From Pelagomonas calceolata (lineage: Eukaryota > Sar > Pelagophyceae > Pelagomonadales > Pelagomonadaceae): a DNA stretch of 64,000 nt. The stretch covers positions 3,286,001-3,350,000 of the forward strand of contig CAKKNE010000004.1 of assembly GCA_918797485.1 (NCBI GenBank), read 5' to 3'. A model generated the notes under the pieces. It did not search any database. It was not told where the DNA came from and saw only the letters and a program-made list of their open reading frames with translations. Numbering within the stretch: the first letter of the stretch is position 1; every line of letters starts with the position of its first letter. The position numbers and the translations under genes are program-made. Shown in pieces: positions 26,282 through 35,224 of the stretch.

Positions 26282-27440
26282 GCACAGGCCACGGCGCTAG
26301 CGATTTGGACGGATTTTGGCACGACTGCTCTCGAGGCCTTTCGACGGCCGCGAACTCTACGTTCGCGCGCTGCAACCGCGCGCAGCAGCTGCCAGACATC
26401 CTAGGGCGCCGCGACGCCAAAAATTCTAGCTGTAAACGGTTCTAGACGCGCGCTGTGCGCGAAAGACGCGTTCGCCGAGAATCGCCGAGATGCAATTTTT
26501 CACGCCCTTCCGTTTTTGCGAACTTTGAGGCCCACGGCATCGTTTCGCGTGAGTTCTGGGACGCAGCGAAACCTCTGACGCGACTTCAAAGGATTTTGTG
26601 AGCCGTGCCGGCCCGGCGCATCGAGTCGAGAACGAACGCGCAATCGCAAAAGTGCCGAACAGATGGATGCGCGCTACGCGCGCGGTCGCACAGCACTCGT
26701 GGAGCGTCGCGAGCGCTTCTATCGGCTCGGAAACCGCCTGTCGGGGCATTTAGCGCCTTTGTTTCCTAAAATTCAATTTCTTAAATATACTAAACGGGTT
26801 TCTCAGGGACTCTTTCTATGGGACCTACTGGCCACTCCCGGCCCCAGAAAGGAACAAACGCCCTACAGCCCAACCCGACGCGCCCATAGGGCCTCCCTAG
26901 TAGGCCTAGAGCGGACGGGAGCCGGGTCGCGCATTCGCGGACGGCCACCCGACGACCGCACGAGCCGCGACGATCGATTCCGCCAGTTTGGCGGAGCACC
27001 ACAGTTGCCATGATCACGTATAGCGAGCGATGCGACTCCACAGCGCGTCATAGCGATCAGTGGCTGGTTTTCATCCGCGCACTGCACTTGTGCGAAAACG
27101 CGTCTCGGCGCATGGGTGTGTGCGAGTCCTAAAGAGTGTTATAAGTCATGCTGGCGCAACGGACGTGTTGTATGTATGGTCGGCAACTGTCCCGTGGCGC
27201 GAAATGAGTCCGCGCGGCGTTTACGGGCGGCCGTGACCGATCGTAGGCATCGCAGCGCTTTTGGCTAAAATCATGCGCGCGCGCGTTTTTTTCCGTGTGT
27301 GAAGCCTGCGCGCAGTCGTTCGAGGTCCAAGGACACCCCTCGTAGCCCCACGTGTGAAACGGAGCGATTTTTATTTCGCGCGCACACGGCGCACACGGAG
27401 GGCTAGTGTGTGCACAAATCGCTAGCGCCGTGGCCTGTGC
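26282..27440. mobile_element. Segment bounded by perfect 26-bp inverted repeats (possible non-autonomous DNA element)
   Basis: Bases 26282-26307 and 27415-27440 are exact reverse complements, with core GGCCACGGCGCTAGCGATTT. The 1,159-bp segment encodes no protein that I can recognise. I see no clear target duplication outside the repeats, so a simple transposon insertion is not proven; an inversion or duplication product is the alternative. Confidence 0.5.
27402..27426 (+). repeat. Dispersed promoter-side palindrome, diverged copy overlapping the right 26-bp repeat
   Basis: GCTAGTGTGTG at the left and CGCTAGC at the right over 25 bp. It lies 196 bp before the ATG at 27622. Confidence 0.5.
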
Positions 27441-27621
27441 GCGCCAGCGTCGTATGGATGCCTAGAGCTGGATTTTTCGGAAATTGGCGCTTGTCTGCGC
27501 GCAGCTACGACCTCATACACGCTGCAACGGAAACGTACAGAACAGCTAGTGCAGCTGTGACGAGCAACAAGGCTGTCAGCCATTTGCAGTTTTTAAGGCA
27601 TCTGCTGCCGTCGAGCAATAC

Positions 27622-28137
27622 ATGGCCTCACAACCCACAAAAACGATCGAACCGATGACGCCCAACCGCGCGAAGACCGTGGTCGGTGTCGTGCTCGACG
27701 ACCGCGACGAGCACACGGCTGCCGCGCAGCTCGACCGACTCCTGCAGCGTCCGGGCTACCGGCATCATCTCACAGACGCATGCGCGGCGACGCAAGAGAT
27801 TCTACTCGGCCACGCCGACGCCGAGGAGCGCGCGGCGGCGGCGAAAACCCTCGACGCTGTCGCCGCGAGGCATGGTATTACTCTGCGCTTTCGGGCCGGT
27901 ACCCTCGACGGTGCTGGTACCATGGTAGCGCTCGTGGACGCACGAACAGCTCTGGCGACACCGACAAAGCGCAGAGCCCTGGCGGACGAGAACCGCCGGC
28001 GCGCCGACGCCGACGAAGACGCGTCGGAGTCGGCGTCGACCGCGCCGCTCCTTCGGCTCGACGACGAGACCTGCGCGCCGCCGAGCACGCCGCTGAAGCC
28101 GCGCAAACGCGAACGCGGCTGCTGGTGCCGCGGCTAG
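27622..28137 (+). CDS. Hypothetical protein with Cys-Trp-Cys tail
   Basis: The protein has 171 residues and I do not recognise it. The N-terminal two-thirds look folded and alpha/beta: KTVVGVVLDDRDEHTAAAQ, a helix with DRLLQRPGYRHHLTDACAA, then GITLRFRAGTLDGAGTMVAL. A charged disordered part (RRRADADEDASESAS) and a basic tail ending GCWCRG follow. The C-terminal CxC could be a lipidation or metal site. The ATG at 27622 is the first in frame. It converges with the ABC transporter gene, leaving a 46-bp gap. Confidence 0.55.
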   Translation: MASQPTKTIEPMTPNRAKTVVGVVLDDRDEHTAAAQLDRLLQRPGYRHHLTDACAATQEILLGHADAEERAAAAKTLDAVAARHGITLRFRAGTLDGAGTMVALVDARTALATPTKRRALADENRRRADADEDASESASTAPLLRLDDETCAPPSTPLKPRKRERGCWCRG

Positions 28138-28183
28138 GACGACTGGTAAGTCACTGTGTATGATACTACGAGTAGGAAACAAT

Positions 28184-31100
28184 TTACAACCTCGCGCGCG
28201 CCGACGCCTCGTCCTCGGCCAGCTGGAGCAGGTTCTGCTGCGACGGCGAGCGGCCCTTCGCCGCGTCGACCAGGGCGCGGAAGCGCGACGCCGCGTCCGC
28301 CAATAGCGTGGCGGGCGCGTCGTACTCGAGCACCTTCCCATCATCTAAGACCAGTACCCTATCCGAGTCCAGGATCGTGTGCAGGCGATGCGCGATGGTG
28401 ATCGTCGTCGACCCGACGAAGCCGTCTCTGATTTGCCGCTGGATCGCCGCGTCGGTCTCGTTGTCTATTGATGCGGTCGCCTCATCTAACACGAGGATGC
28501 GAGGCTTCCGTAATAAAGCTCGCGCGATGCACACGAGCTGCCGCTGGCCCACGCTCAGGTTCGAGCCCCCCTCCTGGAGCACCTCCTGCAACCCCTTGTC
28601 GTAGGACTTGACGAGTGAACCGAGCTCCGCCTTTTTCAAGGCGCCCAGTACTTCCTCGTCGCTGTATTCGTCGAAGGGATCAACGTTGAAACGCAACGAC
28701 GCGGAAAACAACACGGGGTCCTGGGGGATGATGAAGAGGCCCCGCCTTAACTCCCTCAGACCTAATTTGCGCGTGTCCATCCCATCGATAGAGATAGAAC
28801 CGCCATCTAGCTCGACGATGCGAAATAGAGCCGCCGCTAACGAAGATTTGCCACTACCCGTTCTTCCCACAACCCCAACCCGATGACCACCTTGTATCGA
28901 TAGAGATACGCCCTTCAAAACGAGGGGACCGTCCCGATACCGCATCTTCGCATCGTCGACCACGATGCTACCGATCGACGGCGTCCACGCGTCATTTGTT
29001 AATGAAACAACTTCAGCCGCCTCCCGGGGTACCAACGGCTTCTCGTCGCTATTCTTGTCCCGGAAACAATCCCCATACTCCCCAATCCTTTCAATGGCGG
29101 CCATATTTGAGGCTAATAAAGTCGACAAGCGCACCGCGTTCTTCAAAAACCCGGTGATCTCGATGCACGCCGCTAGGGCCAGTCCTAGTAATCCAGGAGA
29201 TAACAGAGAACCTTTCGACGCGACAGCCAACGCCGCGACGGACGCCGACGAAATGGCCGCGAGCTGATCTAGTCTGACAGCGAGCCAGTTGTACGCTAAT
29301 TGCTCGTTGACCACACATGAATTCAAGCCGTCCAACCGGTCTCGTAACCGCGCCTCGAAGCGCGCGACCGCTCCATACGCTCTAACAGTAGAAACACCGT
29401 TCAGAATCTCCGTGAAGTCACTTACGACCGGCGAGCGCGCTAATTTGGCCAACCGCGAGATTTGGGTCGACGAGAATCTAAACCTTCGATCGATCTGCCT
29501 GTAGACGAGTATGAGCGGCACGGCCAACACCAGATACATGCCTTTGGTAGCAACACATAATGCCACTACAGCTCCGATCACATAGGACGCGACGCCGGAA
29601 AACTCGGACATCGTCCTGCTTAATTCCGTGTCCACCGTCAAGATATCTCCGCTGAATCTGTTAAGTACTCTACCAATAGGCGTCACGTCGAAGAACGCCG
29701 TCGGGGCAAACAAAACTCTTTCTAGAACGGTCGCATGTAATGTATCTGCGGCTCTAATACGATGATGAGCTAATACGACCCCTCGAATAGCCAAACCCGC
29801 AACAGCACCTAAAGCGTAGGCCAAATATCTATAAACGAACTGCATGACCTCGTGTCGGCCCGGATCGTCGTGTCGCGTCGTCCACCGGGCCAGATAAAAC
29901 TGTCCGGCAACCTCCGACGCCCGTCCCCCTAAGAGAGCACATAAGGCCACACAAATCCAGCCCCAGCCGCCCGCCCGCGCGAAGACGAACCACGTTCTGT
30001 TACTGACAAGTCCTTTCTGGGCACCTTCGGCCGACGTTAATTTCCCGTCCTGCTCCTCGTCCACTTCGACGGCCTCGACGGAAACGCCCGTGCTCTCGAC
30101 GGCGATGGCCTCCACGACCGGTGTCTCGGTCTTTTTGTTGTCGTCTTCAGTGGTCAACTCGCCCATGTCCACACCCTGTTGTGTAAGTTCGTCATAGCTA
30201 CCAGTTGCGGCGATTTCTCCATCCCGCATGACCACCACCAAGTCGCATCGAGGTAGGACCGCGGCGTGGTGCGTCACTAATATACGAGTTCTCCCCTCGA
30301 AGGCCTTGCCGGCGATGCACTTGTTGACTAAGTGTTCCGACACGTGCGCGTCGACCGCCGACAACGGATCGTCCAATAGTACAAGACTATTCGTCGAGTA
30401 GGCCGCTCGCGCTAGTGCTACGCGAGCCTTCTGCCCACCGGACAAGTTAATGCCTCGTTCCCCGATCTCGCAGTCCGCGCCGCCCGGTAACTGCCCCAGA
30501 TCATCCTTCAGAGCGCACTGGGCCACTACCGAAGCGAACCGACCGTCGTCGTACGCCTCCCCGAACGTGACGTTATCCCTCAAAGTCGCGTTCAAGACCC
30601 AGGGCACCTGGGCGCAATAAGCCACACCCTTACTGGTGTCTACGGAACAGGAACCTTCAACAGTTTCCATCTCGCCCGCGAGAGCCGCTAGCAACGAACT
30701 CTTGCCGGAGCCGACGGGGCCGACGACGCCGACTAATGATCCTGATGGTATTTTGAGCGAGATGTTTCGCAGCGTCGGGGGCTTCACCTCCGCCGGCGTT
30801 TCTTCGTCGGGCTTGGGCGCCTGGCCGCCTTCTACTTCAGTAGGCTTCTCCAACGACCACGCAAAAGAACCATCTTTCATCACAACGGCGTGCTCTTCGG
30901 ACGACCCGCTTGCGTTCTGAGTAAGCTCGGGCGCGACCAAAAACTTGGCCATGCGCCGCGCTGACACCCTATATGTGAGATAAGTGATGAGGCAGAACGG
31001 CAGGAACGCTAATGGCAATCTCAGTAGCGCAAACAAAGCTAGAGTAGAAAAGGCCGTCGACGCATCTAAGGATCTACCAAGTTTCCGCGTATAGTACCAG

Positions 31101-32167
31101 AAGATCAAAACGGGCTGGAAGATGGGCGCGCCGAGCATAATAACGGCAAATCCTAGCCCTATGATAAAACCCTGCCTCCATAGTACTTTGGATTCGTTAT
31201 CTCGCAACGCCATGACCTTCTTGAGGAAGGGCCGCTCCCAGGCTAAGTACTTGACGACGCGCACGCCACCCAAGACTTCGTTCATTACCTTTACTCTTTT
31301 GTCGGCATGTCTCAAGTACTCTTTCTGGTACTTTAAGTAGGGTATGAATACGAGAAACTGCAACGGTACGATGGCCAGCATGAAACCCAACCCTACTAGT
31401 GTGCATTGCCACCCCAGGATGTTATTTAACAGTAGTAAGCATAGCGTGATAATCACTGGTCCGGAGAACAGAATACCAATAAACAATAACAGTCTTTGTA
31501 CGGAAAAAGCATCCACGGAAAACAACGTGACGATCTTCCCCGTGTCGTACTCCGCTCTAGCGGTAGGTGACAATCTAAGAGCTTTTTCATACAACGCTAA
31601 TGATACGGCCGAGTACATCTGGCTCCCAAAGTGGACCATGCACGTGTCGTACCTCGAACGACATAGACTCCCAATTGTAGGTGCTAGATACAGCGCCGCG
31701 ACGATGGTCCACTGCGCCCTCATTGACAAGTTGCCCCGTCCCTCGAAATGCTTGACCAGAATATTCAGGCAGACGGCCGGGACTAGTTGTAGAACGCCTT
31801 CGACGAAGTAGCACAATAACGCCGTGAAAAACCGTAAGTAGCCGCCGTCTAGAGACCTCAGCTGCGCGCCGAACAGGTCCGGTACTTTGCCGTTCTTCAT
31901 GGCCTTGTCGGCGAGGGGGTCCCAGGCCTTCCTGAATCTTTGAGAAACGTTGGCGGCCTGGTCCGACGGGATGGGCCGGCCCATGTCCCTTAGCGTAATA
32001 TCCGAGCCTTTGGCTAACAGAGGCGTCAAGAAATGAAGAGTAAGTCTATTAGCGCAGCCCGCCGTTTCCTCCCGCGACGGTCGTTTCGCGGCTTCTTGGA
32101 TTTCTTCTATAGTAACGAGCTTCATCATGGCCGTCTCCTGCTCGGTCATTTTCGACTTCGCGGCCAT
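28184..32167 (-). CDS. ABCC-family (MRP-type) full ABC transporter
   Basis: This 1,327-residue single exon has order TMD1-NBD1-TMD2-NBD2. NBD1 has Walker A GPVGSGKSSLLAAL (about residue 483), signature LSGGQKARVALARA (about 578) and the D-loop LLDDPLSAVDAHV. NBD2 has Walker A GRTGSGKSSLAAALF (about 1095), signature LSVGQRQLVCIARALL (about 1205) and LVLDEATASID. The asymmetric spacing, PLSAVD in NBD1 and length without an N-terminal TMD0 fit short MRPs such as ABCC4. Such pumps export organic anions and glutathione conjugates across the plasma or vacuolar membrane using ATP. Walker residues look intact in both domains, although NBD2 has SVGQ for SGGQ. By eye the gene is less GC-rich than its neighbours. 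Confidence 0.92.
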   Translation of the reverse strand: MAAKSKMTEQETAMMKLVTIEEIQEAAKRPSREETAGCANRLTLHFLTPLLAKGSDITLRDMGRPIPSDQAANVSQRFRKAWDPLADKAMKNGKVPDLFGAQLRSLDGGYLRFFTALLCYFVEGVLQLVPAVCLNILVKHFEGRGNLSMRAQWTIVAALYLAPTIGSLCRSRYDTCMVHFGSQMYSAVSLALYEKALRLSPTARAEYDTGKIVTLFSVDAFSVQRLLLFIGILFSGPVIITLCLLLLNNILGWQCTLVGLGFMLAIVPLQFLVFIPYLKYQKEYLRHADKRVKVMNEVLGGVRVVKYLAWERPFLKKVMALRDNESKVLWRQGFIIGLGFAVIMLGAPIFQPVLIFWYYTRKLGRSLDASTAFSTLALFALLRLPLAFLPFCLITYLTYRVSARRMAKFLVAPELTQNASGSSEEHAVVMKDGSFAWSLEKPTEVEGGQAPKPDEETPAEVKPPTLRNISLKIPSGSLVGVVGPVGSGKSSLLAALAGEMETVEGSCSVDTSKGVAYCAQVPWVLNATLRDNVTFGEAYDDGRFASVVAQCALKDDLGQLPGGADCEIGERGINLSGGQKARVALARAAYSTNSLVLLDDPLSAVDAHVSEHLVNKCIAGKAFEGRTRILVTHHAAVLPRCDLVVVMRDGEIAATGSYDELTQQGVDMGELTTEDDNKKTETPVVEAIAVESTGVSVEAVEVDEEQDGKLTSAEGAQKGLVSNRTWFVFARAGGWGWICVALCALLGGRASEVAGQFYLARWTTRHDDPGRHEVMQFVYRYLAYALGAVAGLAIRGVVLAHHRIRAADTLHATVLERVLFAPTAFFDVTPIGRVLNRFSGDILTVDTELSRTMSEFSGVASYVIGAVVALCVATKGMYLVLAVPLILVYRQIDRRFRFSSTQISRLAKLARSPVVSDFTEILNGVSTVRAYGAVARFEARLRDRLDGLNSCVVNEQLAYNWLAVRLDQLAAISSASVAALAVASKGSLLSPGLLGLALAACIEITGFLKNAVRLSTLLASNMAAIERIGEYGDCFRDKNSDEKPLVPREAAEVVSLTNDAWTPSIGSIVVDDAKMRYRDGPLVLKGVSLSIQGGHRVGVVGRTGSGKSSLAAALFRIVELDGGSISIDGMDTRKLGLRELRRGLFIIPQDPVLFSASLRFNVDPFDEYSDEEVLGALKKAELGSLVKSYDKGLQEVLQEGGSNLSVGQRQLVCIARALLRKPRILVLDEATASIDNETDAAIQRQIRDGFVGSTTITIAHRLHTILDSDRVLVLDDGKVLEYDAPATLLADAASRFRALVDAAKGRSPSQQNLLQLAEDEASARARL

Positions 32168-32719
32168 GCTTGACGTTGAACGCTCGGCGGTTTAATTTAG
32201 GCTTCGTCGACGGCGTTTCGACCGCGTGCGGTTGCGCGGCGGTGTCGCGGTGTTCGCTGTGCGTCCGGCGAAACAAATGCCGCGTCGCGCGTCCCGCGGG
32301 CGGCCGGAGAACGCGCTGGCTTGTTGAACGCGTGTAGCAGCTAGGCTAGGGCGCAGCAGCTCGTCCGAGCCGCTGCGCTTGAAGTGAATATCACTACTAG
32401 CGTGTTGCACCAATGCAACGCAGGTCGTCGCGTGTGCACGGCCGTCAAGACGTGTTTTTGTCTCAACCTGGTCACCGAACCCGTACTTTAGCCGTTTGAC
32501 GCTATGCAGGAGCAGAGGGAGCCATCTGACAGGAACGGATCCCTAGATCGTATTGGCCTCGTTTCAGCTTGCGGCGGCGCGGGCGCCCGGTGCCTGTTAG
32601 ACGAAGCTTGTTAGACGCGCCTGATTCGCGCACTGCTGGCCGAACAAGCGCCAACGCAACTAACGGTACGCCAAAAAAGACGCACGGAGCTGCCCGCTGT
32701 CATCACACCATCAGAGACA
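32168..32719. other. Divergent intergenic region
   Basis: No gene or RNA is recognised. A weak relic of the dispersed palindrome (ACTAGCGTGTTGCAC near 32395) may be present. Confidence 0.5.
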
Positions 32720-34876
32720 ATGCTGCTCACCCCAGACCGCCGGCTGCCCCGCGGCGACCTCGACAGCCCCTTCGCCATGGACATTCTTGGTGAGAAGGGC
32801 GAGTGGCGCGGGTTGTCGGCGTCGCCGGCGGCGCGCTACCGCGCGTCGTCGCCGATATTCTCGCCCCTCGAGTCGCCGGCGCCGCCAAGGTCGCCGCCGC
32901 CGCCGTCGCCACCCATGCCGACGCTCCGTCAGACGGCGGGACGCGCACCGCCGCCACCACCGGTGCCCGACGACGCCGAACAAAAACGCCGCCGCCTGAC
33001 GATGAACGCCATCGCGCGGGCCGCGCGGCGCCGCGACGGCGCGCGCGTCGTGGGCAACGCGATGCGGCGCCTCTCGGGGAAGCAGCGGGACGCGGCCTTC
33101 CGCCGCTGGCACGTGTTATCAAAGGACGAGAGGTGCGAGGAGCAGGAGGAGCGCAGCGACAAGGTCAACACGCTGCTGCAGGCCGTGCGCCAGCTCGAGG
33201 GCCGCCTGTCAAATGCGCTCGCGGCGCAGCAAGACGTGAATAAGGCGGGCGCGGCGCGGCTCGCGTCGATCTTTCGGAATAGAGAAAGGCGCGCCGTGCG
33301 CCACGCGTGGTTGAGTTTGAGAGCTACTATGTACGTCGCGGTCGACGTGGCCGCGTATAAAGCGATGGAGAAGGAGCGGCGCGAGGCCGAGGCGGCGCGC
33401 ATCGCCGCGGTGCGCAACGCCGCGGAGCACCAGATCGCACTCGACGCCGCGGACGCGGCGCGCGCGGCCGCCGAGCGCAACAACGCAAATATCGTCGAGG
33501 ACGCGCGGGCCCAGCTCGACGCCGCCGAGGCGCTGCGCAGCAATCTATCAGACGGCCTGGAGGCGGCTCACAAAGAATTGGAGGAGGCGCGGGCCGAGAC
33601 CGGGGCGGCGAACGACGCGGCCGAGGACGCGACGGCCATCGCTGTGGAAAGAGCCGAGCGCATCCACGAGCTCGAGCGGTCGCTGGCGGAAGCGGTTGCC
33701 TTGCAGGTGGCGCGGGCGGAGCTCGAGGAGAGGTTGGCAAGGGAGCGCGACGGCGCGCTCGGAGATTTGGACGCCGCGAAGCGCGACCACGACGAGGCCC
33801 TGGCGCGGGAACGGCGACGCCAGGACGCCGTGCGGTGCGCCCACGACGACGAGCTTTCGGAACTACAGAGCGCCGCCGCGGCCCGCGAGCGGAAGGACAC
33901 ATTGTATCGTATGAAGATGGTCTCGAGCGCCCGGCGCAGCGGCGCGTCCTTCTGCTTCATGGTGCTGCGGCGGTGGCGGAAAGGGCGGGTGACCCAAGCC
34001 TGGCGCTCGTGGGCGGACGCGACGGCGCGCCGCCGCGTCGCGCGCGCGAAGGCGGAGCGATTTATAAGACGCCTCGAGCACAAGCGCGCGGCGAAGGCCT
34101 GGTCTTTATGGGAAGCCGAGGCCCGCGACCGCGCAGAGAAGCGGCGGCGCGCCTTGGAGACGCTCCTCAACCGCCGGGCATCAAACGTGCTCGGCCAGTG
34201 GCGGCGGTCCGCGGCGGAACGGCGGCGCCAAAACATGGCCCTGGAGGCGCTCGTCAAGCGCCGGGCGTCAAACGTTTTGGGCCAGTGGCGGCGCCGCGCC
34301 ACAGAAAAGAGGCGGCAGAGCATCGCCCTCGAGGCGCTCGCGAAGAAGCGCGCTTCCAATATCGTGGCGCGCTGGCGGCAGCACGCATCAATGAAAGCGC
34401 GGACGAATAGTGCGGCGCGGCGGCTCGCGCGGTGCCTGCGCGGGTGGCTCCACCGCGGGACGTACCGCGCTTTCGGAAAGTGGCGACGGGCCGTGATCCA
34501 CGAGGGCGTGCTCGAATATGTGGGGCGGGCGCAGAGCGCCGGGCAGCCCGACGTGCGGCGCCTCTCGAGCGCCGTGTCGAACGTCGACGGTTTTACGTTG
34601 GTTGAGGGCGAGGCGACGCCGCTGACGTTCAAGGGGCGGCCGATGCTGCGCGTCACGGCGCTTTTCGAAGGCCAAGGAGGCGGGCAGCGGCCGCGACCCT
34701 CGGCCGGCCGGCCGCTCGATACCGTCGCGAACCTGGCGCGGACGTCTCGGCGGACGCCCAAGGCGACGCGGACGCCGCGGGCGCGGGCGGCCAACGTACG
34801 GAGGACCCTCACCGCCGGGGCCGACTTCGCCGTCCCGCCCGTGCGCCAGAGCTACAAGCAGACGTGGGGGGACTGA
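32720..34876 (+). CDS. Sfi1-like centrin-binding repeat and coiled-coil protein
   Basis: The protein has 718 residues. The N-terminus is Pro-rich to residue 85. A long coiled coil runs from about 130 to 390 (Glu/Ala/Arg, with EAAHKELEEARAETGAAND). Residues 400-600 form Sfi1-like repeats, including three close copies of a 33-residue unit, ALEALxKRRASNVLGQWRR, at about 475-575. Trp-containing helices such as RVTQAWRSWADATARRR and AAKAWSLWEAEARDRAEK match the Ax7LLx3F/Lx2WK-style Sfi1 repeats that bind centrin. A disordered basic tail follows. A centrosomal or basal-body linker role is inferred. The near-identity of the three units points to recent internal duplication. Confidence 0.78.
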   Translation: MLLTPDRRLPRGDLDSPFAMDILGEKGEWRGLSASPAARYRASSPIFSPLESPAPPRSPPPPSPPMPTLRQTAGRAPPPPPVPDDAEQKRRRLTMNAIARAARRRDGARVVGNAMRRLSGKQRDAAFRRWHVLSKDERCEEQEERSDKVNTLLQAVRQLEGRLSNALAAQQDVNKAGAARLASIFRNRERRAVRHAWLSLRATMYVAVDVAAYKAMEKERREAEAARIAAVRNAAEHQIALDAADAARAAAERNNANIVEDARAQLDAAEALRSNLSDGLEAAHKELEEARAETGAANDAAEDATAIAVERAERIHELERSLAEAVALQVARAELEERLARERDGALGDLDAAKRDHDEALARERRRQDAVRCAHDDELSELQSAAAARERKDTLYRMKMVSSARRSGASFCFMVLRRWRKGRVTQAWRSWADATARRRVARAKAERFIRRLEHKRAAKAWSLWEAEARDRAEKRRRALETLLNRRASNVLGQWRRSAAERRRQNMALEALVKRRASNVLGQWRRRATEKRRQSIALEALAKKRASNIVARWRQHASMKARTNSAARRLARCLRGWLHRGTYRAFGKWRRAVIHEGVLEYVGRAQSAGQPDVRRLSSAVSNVDGFTLVEGEATPLTFKGRPMLRVTALFEGQGGGQRPRPSAGRPLDTVANLARTSRRTPKATRTPRARAANVRRTLTAGADFAVPPVRQSYKQTWGD

Positions 34877-35224
34877 TTAAGATCTATGGCAGCCCTATAA
34901 GTCCAAAAACCATCTCAAAACCCGCGGGGCGCAGGGTGGAGTAATAGTACCGCTTGAGCGTCATAGAGGTCCTCAGAGAGCTAGCGACCTCTGCCTCCGG
35001 GGCCGAGACCTCCCCGCGCCCCGCGCCCGCGCCTTTACCGGTTTTAGCCTGCCACCCATCAAACCGTCGCGCGGCAGCCGCAAAAGCGCACCAGGCAAGC
35101 CTGTGCCGCCTTGCACGCTGCCCGACGAGGAGAACGGTGAAAAGCACGCGTGCTGTCCACCGCTCGCTGGCTCATTTGCTGCCCAAAGTCCGTGCAACAG
35201 CGCCAACGCCCAGACCAAGCCAGC
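34877..35224. other. Intergenic region
   Basis: Gap between co-oriented genes. A reverse-strand frame at 34884-35147 starts only at GTG and is not convincing. No RNA gene is seen. Confidence 0.5.

Larger units (their letters stand above)
25910..27621. other. Large non-coding block with nested inverted repeats
   Basis: No open frame here resembles a protein. It contains, in order, a palindromic repeat copy (26114-26137), a long fold-back hairpin (26160-26276) and a segment bounded by perfect 26-bp inverted repeats (26282-27440). Composition is mixed, with an AT-rich patch around 26770-26810. Confidence 0.65.

Noticed and set aside
26282-27440. A full transposon with transposase
   Set aside because: Inverted ends exist but no frame inside resembles a transposase and no target duplication is clear, so only a possible non-autonomous element is claimed.
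34884-35147. 87-codon reverse frame
   Set aside because: GTG start only, no hydrophobic or domain pattern, not needed to explain the gap.
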